From Sipunculus nudus (lineage: Eukaryota > Annelida > Sipuncula > Golfingiida > Sipunculidae): 64,000 nt of DNA. A program made the position numbers and the translations under genes. Every line of letters starts with the position of its first letter. The stretch's first letter is position 1. The DNA lies in assembly GCA_026874595.1 (NCBI GenBank), contig CM049306.1, forward strand, positions 109,203,142-109,267,141. Reading direction: 5' to 3'. The notes under the pieces were generated by a model, which was given only the letters and a program-made list of their open reading frames with translations, was not told the origin of the DNA and searched no databases. This document shows, in pieces, positions 28,601 to 40,600 of the stretch.

Positions 28601-31600
28601 AATATCTTTCCTGATTTTTTTCAAAATGCATTATGTTTTGGCCCATAACTTTTTTATATTAAATAATACAGACATAATTTCTGGCATGTACATAGGAACT
28701 ATATAGAAAAATATTTACGGTAAATATGAGGAAAAACAGATGAGTGGTTTTGATATTAGGCAGTCCTGAAGTGTGAAAATAGGTTTTTAATAAAAAATTG
28801 AGGTTTTTCCTTAATTTCACAAAGGAACGAAGTTGCAAAGACCCAGTTTTCGGCTTGGTAGGAGATCTTGGGGACATCTAACATAATGAAGAATTTTGGA
28901 TTCCTAGGTCTTACGCTTTCAAAACGTGCCACATCTACGGACAGACGGACGGACGACGGACAATGGACCACGACTATAGCTCAGATGACTTATAGTCAGC
29001 TAAGCTAAAAAACAAATTATCTGCAAAAAATTGGATCTTAATGAATTAAAGCCACAATTTATTTATTATGGAGCTACAGTTTTGTGGAACAATTTTACAG
29101 ATTAGACTTCAGGCTCTGGTAAAGGACTGTAACAGCTCTCATTATATTTTTTACCTCTTTGTACGATGACATCATTCTTTCGATGGCATCAGCTGTGGAC
29201 GTCAATAAGTTCCTGGCTGTTGTAAAGTTTTCTGTTCTTTCACTGACTCCCTGGTCAGCGTCGTCATCATAAGAAGTGCCTGGAAAAAAGAACTTAATAA
29301 CTAAGGACCCTTGGGTGTTGAATTCTTGATGCTTGGCTAAATTGTCTATAAGAATATTTTTATGAGCTTTTTTTCAAAATGTGGATACTGTGACCTTGAC
29401 CTTTGACCTTGTAACCCCCAAAATCCATGTGTTTTTCTGCTATTAGCAATTTTGCAATATGTGGAAGATGGAATGGTTGGGACGAAAAGTTAGGATTAGT
29501 GTGTATCCACAATCTTTTTAAAGAAGTGGGTCCTGTGACCTTCACCTCTACTCTGATGACCCAAAAATCAATAGGGTTCTTGCCTCATTGGTGGGCCATA
29601 TATAAATCAAGTTTGTAAACCATATGTCCAAACTGGAGTTATCATCTGGAAACAAATTTGTGGATGGAAAGTTGGTCAGACAGATGCTTAGACATACAAA
29701 TGGTTGGACGGGTAATAACTGCTTATAATCAATTAACACACCAGTTTTTGGATACTAGATGAAACCGTAGCTGAAAAAGTGAGATTATAAGAAAACAAGT
29801 GGCCAATGGGCCATGAAACTCAGCTGAATTCAAGGAATGATGAACATTGAGCAAAATGACTGGCAGAGTGCAAACAAATCATGAATTTTGTGAAGAGTCC
29901 TTAGAAATGGGTTTTAGTGGGCTTTTGGGCAGATGACAACTTCATTTGAAGGTCTCATAAATAAAAAAAAATGTGTAAAAATTTGAAAAATACAGGTAGT
30001 GCCACCTGTCTACAGGAACTGATGAAACACTCCATGATCAATATATATCCAAAGAATCATGGCTATCAAGGCATTAGTTATTCAGATACTGGAGTTTTTG
30101 TTTGTATCAAATTCTCAATTATTCTTGGGGGTATTTACTACGAAGGATATGGGTAACAGAGACCCAATTTCATGTTTTCACAGAGACTTTTCATGAACCT
30201 TCCTTGATGTCAAGTTAGAAGAATCTAGGTCCAGCGGTTACGATTTGTGCCCTGTTAACAGATGACAGCTTCTTTAAAAGTCTCCAAAATAAAGAAAAAA
30301 TTCGTAAAAATTGGAAAAAAATGCAGGTGGTGCCACCAGTTTACAGGAACTGATGGAACATCCCATGATCAATATTCATGCACATAATCATGGAGATCAC
30401 TGCAGTAGTTATTCGGATACTTGAGCTTTTGTATCAAATTTTCCATTATTCTGGGGGGGTACTTCGGAGCCCCATAGCTTGAAGAATATCGGTAACAGAG
30501 ACCTACCGTAAAATCTCCACTTAAAACGCGGTTTAATCAAGAAATTCAAAATCTTGAAATCGGGTTGATTTCCTGAAAGCACTGTGCGGTTTATACTAGA
30601 AGGGTTTCCTGAATATCTTCCTGACAGACATCGTTTTTGAGCCGGCGAGTGGGCGATAATATTGCAACTTTCGAAGGCCGTTCTTAGCAGCAGTCTCACA
30701 TGCATGGGAGCCGTGTTTAAATGTATTATTTACGATTATTTGTTATTTATAAACTAAATATTGCTGATTAGTTTCGTGTGATATATAACTTGTTGTGTGA
30801 TATATAAATCTTGGTAACTGTCACCAAATAATACGTTTACAACAACCCTGCAGTAACACACAGCGGCCCACTTCGTTGGGCATGGTCAAGCAAAATTGAA
30901 ATAAAAGCCTACTTCAAACCCATTTGCGGCATTATTTAGCAATGATTATTTGTTTAAAACGTAAAATGAATAAAAAGCTAACATCGTAAGGAGTCACAAT
31001 GGCAGACGATCGTTTTAAAATCAAGTTTGAGTGCCGCCATGTGCTGAAACGCCCCAGTATTCTGCTAAGAATATTTTGAACGGCTGTACGCGGTGGGTGG
31101 TAAACAGAACAGCCACCTATTTCGTCCCAGCGTGCCTTGCGCGAACGCTGCTTTGACAAAATAGCTCCCCACACGGAAACTTTCTTCAGGAAAAAAAACT
31201 TGCTTACCCCGACTGGCCACTTTAATTTTACCTTAAATCACTCAATTTCAAGCGTCATGTTTCGTATACGTGCGTATCTCGACAAGGTAACTTCGGTTAC
31301 TTAGATATTTAGTTAAGTTGACCAGCAATGTTTTCAAACGCACCAGCAAATTGTGACATGGAGCGATGTCAACGTACGATGTGACGATGATAATACCGGT
31401 ATGAAAATGATTTGAATCTTCTGAGTAATTCCAGAAAATGGAATTTTCACCAAAAGTTAAGATTTCAAAATATTACTTTTAGAATTAAAATATACAGTGA
31501 CTTGAAATGGATCAGCAGAATATTTTTTTCTAAAATATAATGACAAATCAGTAGCAAACAAGAATACGGCACGGAATAAAATCTGTATAAACAGGCAGAG

Positions 31601-34600
31601 GTTCACCGGCCCTTACGTCTTCCCAAACTTCATGCTTGAAGTTGAGTGACCCTGCAAAAAAATGTTCTGATGTGTTTAAATAAAATGCCTTTCATGAATT
31701 TTAAAGTGGAAAGGAATGGCCGAGTCGCAACCTAAGCGTGTTCATTTCTAGATGATAGCTTGATTGTGTCCTTTGTCAAATCATTCCGTAGCGAAAGTTG
31801 GTGCGGTTTTAAAGGGGGGTTCTTAGTATTTGAGCCCCTCGCGATGTCTCGCCTGGAATTTCGGCAAAGTCTGGGTGCGGTTTTAATCAGAAGTGCGGTT
31901 TTAAGTGGAGATTTTACGGTAATTCCAGGTTTCCCAGAAGACTTTTCATGGACCTGCTTGGATGTAAAGTAAGAAGATTCTAGGTCTAGTCATTAGAATT
32001 TGTGCCCTGTTAACAGATGAAGGCATCTTTTGAGGTCTCAAAAATATAGAAAAAAAATCGTAAAAAATCAAAAAAATACAGGTGGTGCCACCAGTCTGCA
32101 GAAACTGATGAAACACTCCATGATCAATATCCATGCAAAGAATCATGGTGATCAATGCATTAGTTGTTCAGATATTTGAGCTTTTGTATCAAATTTTTCA
32201 TTATTCTGGGGGGTACTTCGGAGCCCCATAGCTCAAAGGATATGGGTAACAGAGACCTAATTTCAGGTTTTCAAGGAGATTTTTCATGGACCTCTCTGGA
32301 TATTAAGTTTGAAGATTCCAGGTCCAGTGGTTACATTTTGTGCCCTGTTAACAGATGACAGTTTTATTGAGGTTTGAAAAAAAGAAAAAAATTAGTAAAA
32401 ATTTGAAAAAATACAGGTGGCGCCACCAGTCTGCAAGAATTGATGGAACATCCCATGATCAATATTCATGCAAAGAATCAGGGTGATCAATGCATTGGTT
32501 GTTCAGATATCTGAGCTTTTGTATCAAATTTTCCATTATTCTGGGGGGGTACTTCGGAGCGCCATAGCTAGAAGAATATGGGTAAAAGAGACCTAATACC
32601 AAGTTTCCAAGAAGACTTTTCATGGACCTCTCTGGATGTAAAGTAAGAAGATTCTAGGTCTAGTCATTACTATTTGTGCCCTGTTAACAGATGAAGGCAT
32701 CTTTTGAGGTCTCAAAAATAGAGAAAAAAATTGTAAAAATACAGGTGGCTCCACCAGTCTGCAGAAACTGATGAAACACTCCATGATCAATATCCACACA
32801 AAGATTGATGGTGATTAATGCATTAGTTGTTCAGATATCTGAGCTTTTGTATCAAATTTTTCATTATTCTGGGGGGGTACTTCGGAGCCCCATAGCTAGA
32901 AGAATATGGGTAACAGAGACCTAATTCAAGGTTTCCAAGAAGACTTTTCATGGACTTCCTTGGATGTAAAGTAAGAAGATTCTAGGTCTAGTCATTACAA
33001 TTTGTGCCCTGTTAACAGATGAAGGCATCTTTTGAGGTCTCAAAAACATAGAAAAAAAATTGTAAAAAATCTAAAAAATACAGGTGGCACCACCAGTCTG
33101 CAGAAACTGATGAAACACTCCATGATCAATATCCATGCAAAAAAAACCATGGTGATCAATGCATTAGTTGTTCAGATATTTGAGCTTTTGTATCAAATTT
33201 TTCATTATTCTGGGGGGTACTTCGGAGCCCCATAGCTTGAAGAATATGGGTAACAGAGACCTAATTCAAGGTTTCCAAGGAGATTTTTCATGGACCTCTC
33301 TGGATGTAAAGTTAGAAGATTCCAGGTCCAGTGGTTACGATTTGTGCCTTGTAAACGGACAGACGGCCGTATGGCCGGACGGACGATGGACAAAGAGTGA
33401 TCGCTATAGCTCAGATGACTTACAGTCAGCTGAGCTAAAAATACAAGTGGTGCCACCAGTTTTTGGTAACTGACTGAACTAGTCATTGTCAACATTCAAG
33501 GCAAGATTCATGGCAATCCATGCATTAATTATCATGATACTGGATGTCTTGTATCAAATTTTTAATTATTCTGGGAGGTACTCACAAGCCCATAGCTTGG
33601 AGGAATCTGGATATAGGTCACTGTGACCTAATTTCAGGTTTCCAAGGAGATTCGTTGCTGACCTCCACGGATATTCACTTAGAACTTCTAGGGTCAGCAG
33701 TTACGATTTGTGCCTTGATAAATGAAGCCCAGATGGTCAGACAGACGGCAAAGTGCTATACCCGAGCTAAAAACCTGGTAACATTTGATTAAGTACCCCT
33801 GTAAAAATGAAAAAAGCTGACTTAAAGACAAAACTTGCAGATGAAATTCCAGCAAATGCTGTTCAAAGTAGCTGTTGTATGATACCAGCATTGTACAGGC
33901 AGAACATTTGAATTTATTCATGCTTCTATGTAACAATGAAAGCTTGAGGAGAAGTACATATACCCAAATATAATCTATATAATCAATGTTAAAAGAACAT
34001 ACATAAATAGCAAATGATTATGCTTGGAAGATTAGTCAATTTCTCAATATATTTAAAAAGTAGTTCAACAGTTATTAGATAACTTGATATCTAGCCTTGA
34101 TCCAGGGATGTTATGTTTACCCACTTAATAAAATCAAAGTTAGATGAAGCCATTTTAAGTGAACAGAAAGAAGAAATGTGCAAAACTTTAAACAGTAAAG
34201 TTAATGCTTTTAGCATCAAATACTGTAGATTCAGAAATATTAGTTGGGACTAATATTTATGATTCCAATGATCTAAAAGATCACATGATCTGATAATATC
34301 TTGACAGCAGCTGGTAGTCGACTTCTGTAATACTACGTGATTTATAATTCTGCTGTCCTTCCCATTATTTTCCCTAATAATGCACAAACACAGCCTCCAA
34401 AAACGAAGAATTAGGGTTTACAATATAACAATATCAGGACATTTCCCAACATTTTTTTTTAACATTTCAGTTGAAATATTTCAGAACAATACAACATCTC
34501 TGTCATGCAAAACAATAGTTCACAATGGTACATATGTACAAATGTTCATAACTAGGATTACCGTGGCATGACTTTTCATTGGCTTAAAAGACATGAGCTA

Positions 34601-37600
34601 TGTTAACTCATTTGCATTGCAACGGGACGCAAAAGTACAAATAACTTATTCTAAACATTGCCCACTACAGTTGCGAATATAAAATGAGCCATTAATGAGA
34701 CACGCTGTATACCTCTTCCGAGTATTGTTGATAGTTGTACACAAAGTGAGCCGAAAGTAAGCATCACAGCTAGAATACTAGTATAATGTACCACTTTTAT
34801 CAGATGAGTTAAATTCCAGTTCAGTTGGTCCCTTCAGCTGATTTCTATTTTTTTTAATCTCTAAATAGTTGCTCTATTGAATGCCAAGTGAACCTCTTGT
34901 CTAAGGGTCCCTTCTGCAATTTACAGTCGCTGCATGTGAAAACTGCCATACACTTGATTTAAATAAAAGTTAAAAACCCTGTCCCGTTTTAGTTTTCCTC
35001 TGAATGAAGTAAGGGTTTACAATTCTCAACACTGTCATTCTCTTTCCACGAATTCAAGTACCCCAAGATATAGGTTTAGCACAAAAACCACAAAATTTTA
35101 AGCTAACCATATTATATGAATCTACAGTAGCTTACTCGCTTCAAAGCTGTCTGAATATGGTAGAAGTGATTGGCATCTTAGTCTTAAATTATTTGAACAT
35201 TAACAATAAAAGGTTAAGTAATTTAATATCATTATAGTCTTAATAGTAACTTAATTGGAGCATTAAAGTTACACATTTGGAAGGCATAGCTTGGAAAATA
35301 AATTTGTCAAAACCACTGGAGACTTGAAGTTAAATATACCTGTTGTAGCAGTGAAAGTTACAATGTTGTGGGAGCTGAAACTGTAACTTCTTTGTAATAA
35401 AGGGCTTGTACAGAAATGTTTCAGCTGCTTTTATTATCCTGTAACTCACTTGGCTGAAGTGAATCAAGAATATAACACTACAATACACCTGCCTGCCTCA
35501 GTCATGATAAGAATGAAGCCTTACCTCAGTTGTACCTATTGGTTTTTATCTTGATTTATTGTTAATTAAACAATAACTTAATGTTTACTCAGTTTTTATT
35601 CAAGATAAACAATAAAGCCAATGAGAGCTCATTCACTGATCATTAAATTTTACTTGTCTTGGCTTTTATTCAAGATAAAACATTAAGGCTAAAGAGAGCT
35701 TATTCATTTGTCATAAAAACATAGGTTTTCAAAGAGGCCTAAATCAAAATTTTATGTGGCAAACAAAGCAATAATATTAACTTAATCCAACCATCATGAT
35801 TCAAGAAAGTTTACCTAACTATAGTATGTCTATTTAGTACATTTGAAAATAACTTCAAGGTAGACACAGGGCCTATATTTACAGGATGTAATTACCACCA
35901 GTCCACTGGCCAGGAAAGAAGCATCAAACTCAATTGCATGAAATCACACATTTAAAAAAAATTTAAATGAAACTGAACTTATTTTAGGAAAATATTTTGA
36001 ACATGATCTGGCTCTTACAAAGAAAATGAAATATAAGATCTGGTAATAGTGAAAGATTACTGTCTAAAATCTTTTTTCCCCAGAAAATTGTATAATCAAC
36101 TCCACTTGTTTTTCTAACTTATTATTTGTTAAAGTGACATAATAAGCAGCAATATGCCTATTCTTTCACACTCCCAATTCAGTTTTGCTTTATACAAAAA
36201 ATTCTCAGCAAAACCATAGCAGCTAAAGGTCTCACTACCTCCACTTTAGCTTGATATGCTTCTGCATGAGAGTAAACTTGGGTTTGTTTACCATAACATA
36301 ACGTGACCGAAGGTCCAATTTTGGGCATGCAATTCTCAGATACCAAACAAGAAGTCTTCCAACCTAGTTCATACATGGACCATCATATCCTCTGATATAT
36401 CTCTGCTAAATGGACATTACTGTTTATGGGCCGAACGTAAACTTATCCCAACAGGGGCCTCAGATGAAATGACACTCGCAAGCACAGAGGGACATTGTGT
36501 ATCAGGTTTCCGAGTCACGCAATATGCGAGGTTTCAGGCAGCGGGAACATTAATTACATTTTTGGGGGGCAAAATCAGTCACACCATCTCCTGATTGACA
36601 GGTGCTGAGGCCCAGACATGAGTGTGAACAGTTGTGAAATACCTGTCGTTAGCCTGAAAAGAATACAGACAACACAGGTGGGTCTGCACTATGTTTGTGT
36701 GAACCCTGTCAGAAATTTCTCATATCCAGCAATATATTTATTAACACCTAAATACGCTGATTAAACTAATATAACTGAACTTCAAAGTTGTGACAACACA
36801 ACCTACCATCAGGTTTGAGTGCTTTGGTGGTGAGAATGGGTACAGCTACCATGATGAGACCACTGCAGCTCCAAACATACTTCATCAAGAATTGCTCCAG
36901 CATGATATACCACAAACGTTTACTGAATATGTAGTCCATTTGCTGGGCAAGTGCTCTGTAGCTGCGCTGTAACATGTTGTGTTCAACCTTGAAAGAGACA
37001 AAGTTTGCAATAAAGCAAATCTGGCTTTGTGACAATTTTTTTTCATTTGCAATCAGGAAAGTAATTTGCATGAAGCTTCATCATATTATGAAATTTACTC
37101 AAAAAGGATGTTTTGATCTAAATAAAAAAACATTGTTCCATAATATGCACTGGCTTCAGGTTACAAATTTGCATTAATTCATTGAACTGAATATTCAGCG
37201 ATAAAATTAATTAATCACTGTTATGTATCAAAACAGAAACTATAAATAACAAGGCCTACAGGCCTAATGCACCCCTGTGCAATATAATAACACCAGGTAT
37301 AATGCTTCAATGCTGGACCATTACTTTTCAAGAACATGTGTAACATGTATATGAACAAAGCAAGTACTAAACACAAGAAACAATTACACAAACATCACTG
37401 CTGTAATTCTGGCATAGGTGCACACAACACAAAAATGATTGTAGCTGGCACCACCAGTCTTGTATAAAACGCAGAGATATATATCCATATGCCCAATCTC
37501 AGTCTGATATGTCAAACCCCTCCTGTGAAATAAGCAGGGACATACACTGTGTAAAAATTATTGTAGGTGGAGCCACAAGTCTTGTACAAGATAAAGTACC

Positions 37601-40600
37601 GGATATGTATAATTATGCCCAAATTCAGGCTGATGTATCAAATTCCTCTGTAGAAATAAGCAGGCACATACACTGTGCAAAAAGTCGATGTAGGTGGCAA
37701 CTTCCCTTGAGTTTGATGCACTGGGCTGACCAGGCTTAGGTGAGTAAGGCAGTTGCCCCCGAGTGAACTGTGACAAATTGCTGCCTCAAGCTACTGCACT
37801 GAGTGAACTCTTGACCTATACCTGGCTAGACTGAGTGAACTTTTGACCTGTAACTGGCTGCACTGAGTGAACTATTGACCTTTTGCATAATCTGACACAG
37901 TTGGCAGTCTGCCAAAGCTATTAATAGATCCAGGCTGAACTTTGGTGCCAAATCTGATGCAGTGAGCAGTCTGCCAAAGCTATAAATAGAATGCAGCTAC
38001 TGCACTGAGTGAACTGTTGACCTATACTTGGCTGCACTTCTTCCAATCCTGGCCAAAACTATTTATAGAGCTGACATCATCTTGGCTAATGGCCAACATC
38101 AAGGCATTGGCAATCTGCCAATGGTAAACCAATGCTGCCTTCTGTATACAAAAGTGGTCCCTACTTGAAATAACTTTGAAATAAATTTTCCAAATACAAA
38201 ATGCTTTTCAGCAGACTTTTTATAATAAGGAAATCAGGTCAAATTATTACAGATGCCTACTGAATGCAATATTATAATACAGATACATCTCATTGATGGC
38301 AAATTCTTGAATTGAGTATGGATACCAATAATTTATAATCCATGTACAGTTGTCTTTATATAGCCACAGAGAGCTGAATATCCATGATTGTAACATTGCC
38401 TGGTATGATGAATAATTTAAATCATAAATCTAATTTTTTTTAAAAGCTTTTTAAAAACATTCTTGTCAATATTAACCAATGATAACCTGAAATCTAAATG
38501 TCTTAAGTGGCATGATGTAACAGATGCTGATAAACTGGTGCCAGACTAGATGCAACAGCATCACACAGCTAACATATATGGTAAAATGACTCAATTCAAT
38601 CTCCATAATTCAGCCAAAAATCATTCATGTTGAACCATCAAAGACAATTATTATAAGAATTATTGTGGGGATTATTCTTGTAAAATATTAAACAAACTGG
38701 CTTCAGTGGGGTCAGTCAAAAAACGTTTTGCAGGTTTATAACTCATATAGGAAGATACAGCAAACTGGCCAGGTTCAGCTTCCCGTAACTCAGACAAAAA
38801 GCACTGAACCAAAACTATTTGAACAAACTTGAATTATCAACATCTTAGGATAATTAATGTGCAAAATTTAAGGATTTGGCCCAGTGGTTTTTGAGAAGAA
38901 GATCTTTGTAGCCAGACAGAAAGCACTGAACCAAAACTTTTTGAACAAACTTGAATTATCAACATCTTAGGATAATTAATGTGCAAAATTTAAGGATTTG
39001 GCCCAGTGGTTTTTGAGAAGAAGATCTTTGTAGCCACTGAGCTGAAATGGGCTGTTATGGCTTATGACTAAATTCAGCTTCCCATAACTCGGCAAAAAGT
39101 CACTGAACAGAGACCATTTGAACAAACTTCAGAAAGCACTGCCCTAGGATCATTTCTGTGCGAAATTAAACAATTTGGCTATATGGTTTCAGAGAAGAAG
39201 TTTTTTGTAGCCCTCAAAGTGATACAGACACTGATGACCCGTATAAAAAAAGGATGGAACAGGTTGCACCACCAAAACATGAATTTCAGATATGACTCAT
39301 GTGACCAACATTGGCATAAAATTTGGCGATGATTGCTCCAGCCATTTCTGAGAATGCCATTTCTGAGAATGAAATATTAATATGCTTTTTTAGACAGATG
39401 ACTAAGTTCAACCTTCTGTAACTCGGCAAAAACCTCCGAACTGGAACCATTCGAACATATTTGAGAGAAATTGTTCCAGGGATCATTTCTGTGAAATATT
39501 GGACAATTTGGCTGGACAGTGTCAGAGAAGAAGATTTTTAAAGCCTTTTTTAGCTTTTCCCCTATAAAATCTAAGAAAATGCAGTTAGAAAATAAAAATT
39601 TAAAAAATCCGATAGAGTTTTTCAGATGACTGATTATTTGCAAATAATTTGGTGATGCTAGCTCCTGCCGTTTTTGAGATAGCTATGGTTAACGTACAGA
39701 TGACGCTTGACCAATGACACAGCACCATCCATAAGCTCACAGGTTTGCTTAAAAATATCCTATTTGGGCACTAATGCCATAACAAGCTTCAGTTATTTCC
39801 AGCTTATTAAAGTGCAACTCAGGTGTCCTAAAATCAACAAACCTGAAAGAAGCATACTCTTAATCTCATGTTCTTAACTGCATTTGAATAAAGCCTAAAT
39901 AGAAAGTTATAAAACAATTTATGTTTGCTTGCTTATTTATCTGCAACTTTCATTTTACAGACTTATAGTCTTCCAAATAACATCCTGTTGCTTGCAAAGA
40001 ACACAGGCTCCCTGTGTACTTTACATTTCTGTGTATGTACAGCATTTGTTTACAATTGGTGGACTGATGTAATGAGTACCCATCCCTTGAATAAATGCAC
40101 CCGAGCTGAAGGGTTTCTAAAAATTATCAGAGGCTTGGCCACACCAAACCCAGGTTTTCTGTGACAGCAAAGGTATAGAATTGAAGGTCATTATATCAGA
40201 CATAATTCTTGTAGACTGACATAGGGGATGCTCTGAAAATATTTAATAATGGGAAAAACAGTGAAACATGTTGTAAAACCACCTGTGTGACTGACCAAAA
40301 GTGGGTCTAAATTTGAAGGAGGTCTTATTCTAGAGACAAGTCAGTTATAACTTTTAACCAATGTGAACTTTTTTGGTTCACTCAAGAGTGGTCTTAATGA
40401 CAGATGGTCTTTTTAGACAGTTGACCTTGAAGGTCAAAATCTAAAATAATATAAAATGGAGATAAAGTCAGAGAGGAAGAGGTAATAAAGGTCATGGTTG
40501 GTTGATATGATTGGTTTGTATTGATGAGTAAGAAAATGTTGCAAATAATATTTCGAGAAACTGACCATGTGTTTTCTAATGTTGAAACTGAAGCATGTGA

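Larger units (their letters stand above)
23420..29006 (+). mobile_element. family A element, copy 2 (split by C3)
   Basis: 5' end CACAAGGGACCTATGGGTCA, then GTGCTCAGCTG. The 3' end is the hairpin at 28978-29006 after a short ACGG tract. From 23420 to about 25270 it matches copy 1. At 25270 it jumps back to an earlier part of the module (AATAACTTATAAAATTTC), then is interrupted at 25318 by C3 and continues after 27842 with the expected next sequence (TTAAATCTTGATTAAATAAT). It begins within a few bases of the D1 3' end. Confidence 0.75.

Noticed and set aside
30409-31174. Frames of 80-98 codons inside the TIR transposon as a possible transposase
   Set aside because: No DDE/D-like motif or HTH is visible, and the frames point into the CpG-rich interior without consistent length.
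36585-36653. Minus-strand exon-like stretch with acceptor TTTTCAG and donor ATG|GTGTGA, reading [17 protein letters not shown] in one frame
   Set aside because: Joined to ABCD exon 2 (phase 1) it gives an immediate stop, and exon 3 at 29155-29279 joins exon 2 perfectly. At most a poison exon; no support from sequence alone.
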